This document shows positions 52,101 through 61,100 of a DNA stretch of 64,000 bases, piece by piece. Each line of letters starts with the position of its first letter. The first letter of the stretch is position 1. Made by a program: the position numbers and the translations under genes. Source of the stretch: Membranipora membranacea (Eukaryota; Bryozoa; Gymnolaemata; Cheilostomatida; Membraniporidae); the NCBI GenBank assembly GCA_914767715.1, contig OU612066.1:26510283-26574282 (forward strand), given 5' to 3'. The notes under the pieces are model-generated. The model was not told the DNA's origin. It did no database searches and saw nothing but the letters and a program-made list of their open reading frames with translations.

Positions 52101-55100
52101 AGATGTTCATATTTGAGTATTTTGGCTGTAATCTATGTTTTTGTCCCACAGATCCATGGTGGCACAACAGAGGACGATATAATAGGAAAAGTACGAGAGG
52201 CACAGAAACAATCTGTCTTAAACAAAACTGCCTGTCAGGCATGGGCTGAAAAACATGGATCAATGTTGGTGGGTACTGTAGCGCTGTAGGGATGTTCAAT
52301 GCAGTCTACAGCTTAGTTTATTTGACCAAGGGTGCTTTTCTGCCCCTAATGATTGATCTGAATGCACCTCAGTGGTGCAGGTATTGTTCACCATTTGGTA
52401 GGTATTCCTCCGCTTATGCCAGTATCCTGGACTCTGCCGCCAATGCCCACCACATTGTTGAATAAATGATAAGCCCTTCTACACTGCTTAAAATTTAGTC
52501 TGTTGTTATCATTGCATATATTCACCCAAATGCAAGTGCTAAGTGGAAGGGAGCCTAAGGAGTGTAGAGACCGTGCTTAAACAATACGATCCTATCTGTT
52601 GATACCTGCATTTGAATTTTCTCTTTTGTCCAGGAGCCATCTGTATACACTCTCCTATTCTTGGATGAGGCAAACACAACAGAAGCTATCGGATTAGTGA
52701 AGGAGATTCTCTGTGATGGTAGGATGAGAGGAGAGCCACTGGATCCAGAGTCAGGAGTTAAAATCATTGCTGCTTGTAATCCTTACAGAAGGTAGAGCAG
52801 ATACTCTTACAGTTAATTTTCTCAGATTCTACAGAGTATGTAACCATAAATCCCACAAAGCAACTGTGGAAGTATCTGGTCATTGTTTTTATGCTATCAT
52901 CTCTTGAGTAATCCCCACAACATCTAATGATACTCTTGGAGAGGTCTCACTGATGCATAGAATATAATATGTTAACCTGCCTTAAAAACCCAGGAGCGTT
53001 GATTTCTTTAAAATCTTGATCTGTCAGACCAAGGAGTACTCCTTGGTCAAACTTATATGGCCTTACATTCAAATAGCAATGTTGCGTGTCACAAATTTTA
53101 TAATTATGGATAAATCTATTCTAATAACTGTTGCAGCCACACTCCTGCTATGATTGAGAAACTGAAGAAAGCGGGACTTGGTTATAATGTCAGCGAGAAA
53201 GACACCAAAGATAAATTTGGTATGTTAATAGTGTACAAAGGTTATTAGATGTGAAGGTCGTATATCTCTGACACATACCAGTATGGTAATAAATACAACA
53301 TTGTGACGGACTCAAAATGGACACACTTGGCTACACATAATCATAGAATAATTGTGATATTGCTATGCTAGGCATATACCTATATTCCATATACCTTACT
53401 CCCTTCATTTCTAGGACAAATCCCGATGAGACACCTGGTGTATCGTGTACAGCCTTTACCTCAGAGCTTACTGCCTCTGGTCTGGGATTTCGGTACTCTG
53501 AAGACACTTGACATGAAGATAGAGAACAACATCCACAAATCAGGAGGAGGAGAAAGTGACTACATTAAACAGATGCTGATCAAATCTGTAAGTTCTCCCT
53601 GCGAATTCTCTTAACTCTGTTGATTTTGATTGGTTTAATATTCCTGAACTTAACCCCACCTCCTTGTAGTGTTTGGGTAAGAAAGAAACTTGGAAACGTC
53701 TTAAACCACTGCTGCCACACAGCCAAATGTGTGCTTATAGAATTCTGTTTAGCTCAAAACTAATAAAATGAGGCTGCAATCTCAGCATTGTCACCTAATG
53801 AGCAAATATTTTGCACAAACTGATCATCAAAATTAGGGTATGAAATTAATTATCTACCGGGCACGGGTGACGTAGTTACCGTTACCTTACCGTCTTACTA
53901 GTGCATACTGTACACTTCTTTAGCTGGTGCGTAGATTTCATGCCCTGATTTTGAAGATCAGTTTGTGCAAATTATTTGCCCATTAGGTGACATTTATAAG
54001 ATTTAAGTCTCAATTAATTATCTTGGAGCTATGCAGAATTCAATGAGTACAAATTTGCATGAGTGGCAGCAGTAGTTTAATAATTGATGAAAACTTTATT
54101 TACCCATATTTATTTTGTTTACAGAACCGTAACAACCGACAGTCAAACGGATTAAATTTCGCTCATCACACAGCTACTGTAGCTGAAACTCTGGCTCTGA
54201 CTCAAAGCTTCATGAGACAACAAAAGGTAATCACTTGTACTCATCGTCCTCTGACTACTATGTTCAAGACATGTCATAATTGATAAATTACCAAAAGTGT
54301 TACCATGAACGTATGAGCCTTTAGTCAAAGCAAGCTGAGCCAATCAATCTAAGTTAATGTAACGAAAATGAAAATGACAAAGAGTGTGTGTATGCGTCTG
54401 TATACATATGTATGTGTCTGCATGTGTCTGTATGTGTCAATGGTGCAGAAAGACATTTCTGCGATATATTGACCATTTACTATAGGGTTAAGGTCTTAAC
54501 TTTCTGGCTCAACACATTCCGGATTTAAAACATAACCATTGAACTCTGTCTCACTTTCAACTGGTGATTGAGGCTCCTCATACTCATGGTTCTGTACTTG
54601 TTCAATCATTTCTTGCTCATTATTTTGTGAAGTAGAAGCTCTCCCCTCAAGTTCAACAAGGTCTACTGGCCGACTGTAATAATGGCCTGCATCATCATCG
54701 ACCACTACCCTGTAATAAGTATCATCTTCGTCTCCTATGCTTGGAGGCTGTGGCAACTGTCTGTTCATCTGTATTGATTGGTGTCTGTGTTGGTTCGATG
54801 CCATCTTATGTTGTTTCATTCCCCTTAGCCAGAGCATTACGATCATAATAATTGCACCGCTTACAAGCAATGCAGAGATGCTTGAAATTATCCCCACCTG
54901 CCTATGTTGGATGTCTGTTGTGCTAGGCTGTAAAGTTCGGGGAGTGACAGTACTGGTGATAAATTTTTTGATCACCTCTGTTGAAGGGATTGTCTGCACC
55001 GGACTGGTTGTACTAGCCAAATTTAAAGTTGTTTGTCCGATGATGCCAAAACTGGTAAAAATTCCATCGTCAAATGTGGCGCTAATACCGGAAGTGCTTA

Positions 55101-58100
55101 TGGCAGTATGATCTGTGCCTTGTGTGGTACTCTTTGTAACAGAAGATGTAGTTGTCTGCTCTGTTATTATTATGTGATCAGTAATTGTTTCTATACTTCT
55201 GCTGCTGCTGCTGGTGCTGTTGCTGGAGGTTACATCTGTACAAATACAGATACAATACACCATCAGTAGGCTAACTCAGAGAGCAAATGTACTGAACGCA
55301 TCATTTAGTTGGTGAACAAAGTAACTTATCTGGGGTACTTTCAGAGTTGGAGTAATTACATTTGGTTTCCCCAGGTTATTGCTGCCTATATTAAGCTACA
55401 CCTGGTTTGCACAATTAACAAACTAAAGAGCACACCAATATTGTACGGAGCTACAGCATTTGATACCGGGCACCATGACTAGGGTTAGATCAAGTTTGAT
55501 CCCTTTTGCCCGTACTAGAATTGCCAAATGGCAAAGAATATGAATACATACCTTCAAGTCTGACTTGTATGATAGATGGGCATGAGTAGAGCGTTGTTAC
55601 AGGATCCCCACTGTAGATAAGGTGATTATTTGTCCATGAAATATAGTTTACGGCTTTCAAGCTACCTTTGAGGATCTCCCTCACTGGTGAAATTTTATCT
55701 AATATAAAACTAAGTTCAGGATTGTTTGTAATGTAAATTAAAGTCTGTGGATCACTACTGTACCATCCTAAGTCTTTTCTAAATGTTAGAAGAATTATTC
55801 CTGGTGAATAGGAATACACATGCTCAGCGTTCACGGAGGCTCGAATTGTAGCGCTAAAGCTCCAGTCCCTGTTTAGTACAAGCAAACCACCGCTTTTTGT
55901 TGTCACATAAATACTTGCATCTGAAAATGCAATCCAGCGTAATTGAATGTCATTTTGTGGGACTGATTTGCCCATTGTGTTCTGAATATAGTTGTCTGAG
56001 GAAAGCTGATGCATTATGGTCACATATTTCGTGTCTATGGTTATGTGTCTGATGGCATTCTTGTCAGTCAGATACACCTCAGTTGAGTTCAATGGGTCAG
56101 CCACGATGTGATAAGGGAAGATATACTTTATTCTTGTCCCTTCATCCGTTGGGTCCTCTCCATCATAATGGCGATTCTCTCTACAGAATCCACTAAATGT
56201 ATGTACGGATTTTATAGCCAAGTCAATCGATCTAATGCAGTGGTTCCCAGAGTCCACCACAAGAATGAAAGTTGAATTCACCTGGAGATAGGAAGAGATT
56301 GATCCAAATCTTGCCTCCTTCAGTGCTCCGTTGACCATTCCAGAGGATATGAACCTTTCTCCGGTGATGAATTCAATTGTATTGTTCTCTGTTATTCGAC
56401 CCAATGTATGGCCGTTCAACACCCCGTACATCTCCTCAGAATTATTGATGCACTCATGGAGATTGCTGATTTTCGGTAACGTCCCAATTGTTGAATGGTC
56501 TAGACAGCGTTCATACACTTTGGATATCAAATTATCCTGAAGGTTTTGTGCTAAACAGTAGCTGAAATAAAGACAATACAAATTAAAACCAATAAATTAA
56601 CCACATCAAATACATAAATCTGCCCTTAAATCGTCAATGTGATGTCATATCATAATATATATCTGATGTGATGAATTGACTGCGATAATTGTGACGATAA
56701 ATAACAAGGGTTTGTTGATGGCAGATCATGAGATTTATGGCGCCATTGTTTCTCAATGTGTTTGGTTTCAACCATTATTGTAACACTGCGTCTGTACTGA
56801 ATATCTATGAAATGGAAAGTAACATGCATACTCATATAGATTCCAAAAATGACATACAAATAAGTATTTTTATCTTTACGTGATAACATATACCTGATAT
56901 TCAAAGTTGAAAGCCATACCACTAAAGACACGCTGAATACTCTCATTGTTTGCATCACTGTGCTCTCTGCATCTGAACAACTTGCTTCACTTGAAGTGAA
57001 TACTGCAGCATTTGAAACATCTGGACAACCCTATCATTGAATACATATTGTCATTGATATGAATTCATGTAGTTCCTTATTTGTTTTTCGTCATGTTGAA
57101 TCTTATCATTGCGTTCTAAGTCCTCCAACACCTTTACGGTTATAAAATGACATGTTTCCTTGTACTTCTGCCCTACATTGTTTGTACAGTACAGGCGCCA
57201 ATACTACTTTTGTAAATGTGCATACTTCTTGATCCTTACTCAGCATTATCAAATTATGAGAAAAAGGCACTATGACTCGTTAGAGAACTTGATTGGGTTT
57301 ATCCAAGCCAGAATGAAAGGTAGACTACAAACATTTGAGAAAGCACTTAATTATTTATGTATAGGATATCAGTTCGCAAAAATCCAAAGCTTCACGAAAC
57401 CACAAAAATGAATCACTTATAATTGATGTAATCTTACTAGTTCTTGGGACATGAATTACTAGGAAATTACCAAAATATCATGCAGTAGTCCATTTGTGTA
57501 TGAGTTTATTGGTTGATTGAGGGTCATAGTCAGAGCCAATGAATATCAATCCAAGCTGTCCTTACTAAAAGGAGAAGTGATTGAGGATTACATAACATAC
57601 ATGACAAGTTGCCCGATTTGGTCGGGTGCACCCCACTTTTCAGGTCAACAACAGAAAGTTAAGACCTTAACCATATAGTGAATGGAACAGATATTGCAAA
57701 AACGTCTGAAAACACTATTTAGTGCAACAAAAACAAATACTTACTATTATATAGTAAGTAATAGTAAGTATTTGTTTTTGTTGCACTAAATAGTGTTTTC
57801 AGACGTTTTTGCAATATCTGTTCCATTCACTATATGGTTAAGGTCTTAACTTTCTGGCTCTGCACATTCTGGATCTACAACATAACCATTGAACTCTGTT
57901 TCTCTCTCGGTTGGTGATTCGGGCTCCTCATACTGGTGGATGCTGATTTGTTCAATTATGCATTGGTCATTGATCTGTGACAGTTGTGTCTCTACCGTGC
58001 TGTGTGAAGTTGAAGCTCTCCCCTCAACAGATTCCACTAGGTCTATTGACTTGCTGTAATAATGGCCTTCATCATCATCGACCAGCACTGGCTTGTAATA

Positions 58101-61100
58101 AGTATCATCTTCGTCTTCTATGCTTGGAGGATGTGGCAAATCTCTATTTGGTTGGTGTCTATGTTGGTCCAATGCCAGTTTTCTTTGTTTCCTTCGCCTT
58201 ATCCAGATGATTACAGTGATGAACGCAATGGTTACAAGCAGTAAAGATGTGATTGAAATTATCCCCACATAGAGTATGTTGGGATAATTTTGAGCACGGC
58301 GGCTATCTGTTGTGAAGGGTGGTAAATCTTCTGGTCTGTCAGAACTGGTTTTTAGATCAGCTTTAGATAGCTTTTGATCAGGCGACTGCCTGTGGGGAGT
58401 TTGTAGTCGTAAAATTTAAATTTGATTCTCTAGTGTTACCTTCGCCAGAGAGACTGCCATTGTCAAGCCTGCTGCTACTACTAGGAATGTTGATGGAAGT
58501 ATGATCTGTCCCTTGGTCAGTACTCTTCTCTCCTGAACTAGAAGTTATCTGCTTAATGATGACCGAGTTATCAGTACTTGTTTGTAAGCCTCCGCTGCTG
58601 CTGCCTGAACTTGAATCGGGACAAAAAGGAGGACAGTTGATGCATGGTTCATACAGTTTGAGAATATGTTCATATTTAGCTGGTAACAATAGATTTCAAG
58701 CGTTTTGGAAATTAGGTAAAATTTATTTATGATATTATTCAAGTTGTTGTTGCATCGATCGTCATCTGAACACTTGAATAACATAATTTACAGACACAAT
58801 GACTCGCGATTATCATCAGAAATGGCAATTTTAGGATTTATGGCATGGTTGATACAGTTTTATCAATATTGAGAAGTGTTTTGGGAACTCACAGATTGGC
58901 AAATATAAAGTATTGTTACCTTCAAGTCTGACCTCTACGATAGAAGGGCACGAGTGTAATGTTGATATAGATTGCCCACTGTAGATAAGTTGATTATTTG
59001 TCCATGAAATGTAAGTAACAGGTTTCAAGCTTCCTTTGAGAATCTCTTTCAAAGGTGAAATATTTTTCATTATAAAACTCTCTACTGAATTGTTCAGATT
59101 GTAAACTAAGTCTGTGGTGGGGTTCTGAACCACCCAGTGTCTGATGTGAATGTTAGAAGCATTATTTCTGTTGAATAGGCAAATACCCGCTCCACCATTG
59201 ACGATGTTAGCATAAGTGCACCCAACTTTTCGAATTGAATGATATTACTTAAGCTCCAGTCCCTGTTTAGTACGAGGAGACCATTGTATCTAGATGTCAC
59301 ATAAATGCATGTATCTGAAAATGCAATCCAGCGTAATTGAATGTCCCCCATAGCGCTGTCAGGAACTGACTGTCCTATTATTGTGTTCTGAATATAATCA
59401 TATGAGGTGAGCTGGTACATTATGGTTACATTTTTAGTGTCCGTGTCAATATGTCTGACGGCATTTTTGTCAGTCAAGAATACTTCAATCGAGTTTGATG
59501 GGTCAGCCATAATGTGATAAGGCATAATGTATTCAGTACTCATCCCTTCATCGGTTGGGTATTTTCCCCGTGGCTGACGTTTATCTGAACAGAAGCCGCT
59601 AAATGTCTGTACGAATCTAGTTGCCAGGTCAACAGACCGAATGCATTGGTTGCCAGAATCCACCACGAGAATGAATGTAGAATTAACCTGAAGATAGGAT
59701 GATATCGATTTGAATCTTGCTTTTTCTAGTGCTCCGTTGACCATGCCAGATGATCTGAACTTTTCTCCAGTGACATATTTGATCGTATTATTTTCCGTTA
59801 TTCGACCCAATATATGTCCATTCAAAACCCCAAACAACACCTCAGAGTTATTGATGACCTGTTGGAGGTTGGTGATTTTGGGAAATAATACGGATGTATG
59901 GTTCAGACAGCGTTCATCCGCAATGGATATAAGGCTTTTTTGAGGCTTTTTTGCTGAGCAGTAGCTGAAAACAAGACAATGAGCACATATGATACATGTT
60001 ATTTGGCAGAATATGCTTAATGCTACTCAATATGTATACATCTGTACACAATCACTATGATCCCATGGTTCGAATGGGGCCATCGAGTGAGATGTCCACT
60101 CCAGAATCAAAAGGATACTTACAATTTCCATGATGATGGAACTTAAAAAAGAATGGCCACAAGTGGGATTTGAACCCGGGCCTCCCGCGTCACAGTATAA
60201 GAGATGCCATAGGGCCGCATTGAAGCACATTAGTTCCCTAAGGTGAATGAACATGAACCAACACAAACAAAAGTTAAACCAATGCTATTCTCATTATTCG
60301 ATAACTCCTAAAATCAACGTAACATCCAACCATGGGACCTCCTTCAGTTTCTTTGCTGTCATTGTAAATGAAGAGAATAAAGGTTTGAATGTAGTTCAAA
60401 TTATCTGTATAAATGGCAGTCGAACAAATAATAAACAAAGCTGAAGAAAGATTTTTAGATTAAAGAATAAATTGGATTGAGTATGGAACAAAAGTTTGTA
60501 TCAATCTATCAGAATTGCAGCACATGCAATGGTTATTATGTTGAGTCGCTTTACTATTATCATCCCTATGACCAGCAATGCTCTCATATTATGCCCCTGT
60601 GCTTCCTTTAGGAACTTCTTGTTTCATTTGAAATAAATACAGCGGTTGTGACACCTGTTACCATTTCGCTGTTACCATGTACCACATAAGTTCCCTGTTT
60701 GTTTTGCGTCATGTCTCAAATTCTAATTTGGTATCTTATCACTGATTTCGAAACCATGCAGACATCCCTCATCATCGATAAGGCAATTAAATTAAAGACA
60801 TCTTTTCTCATAGATTTGGCTACAGTGTTTGTACAGCACTGCTACAAACAAAAACAGATTCCACATGAGTTACTTGAATTAATTATTAGATAAATTGAGA
60901 TTGTATAAAGGGTTTTACTTTGCATCTCATTGTTGGAATAAAATGTTGACAAGGTAATGCAATGCATACTGTCTCTCGTGATCTTGACTGGGCTCGTAGA
61001 TTACTGATAAACTAGGCTATCATTACCACAAAGGAGATGTCCTAAGTATGCAACCTGCGTGACTTTCATTTGCACATGTGAAATAACAATGAGTTTAGTT

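Noticed and set aside
54737-55269. Plus-strand open frames rich in Cys and Ile/Val
   Set aside because: Antisense shadow of the receptor's Ser/Thr-rich stalk and membrane exon.
57160-57411. Plus-strand 83-codon open frame between the two receptor copies
   Set aside because: It lies in the duplicated non-coding flank and the sister copy does not preserve the frame.
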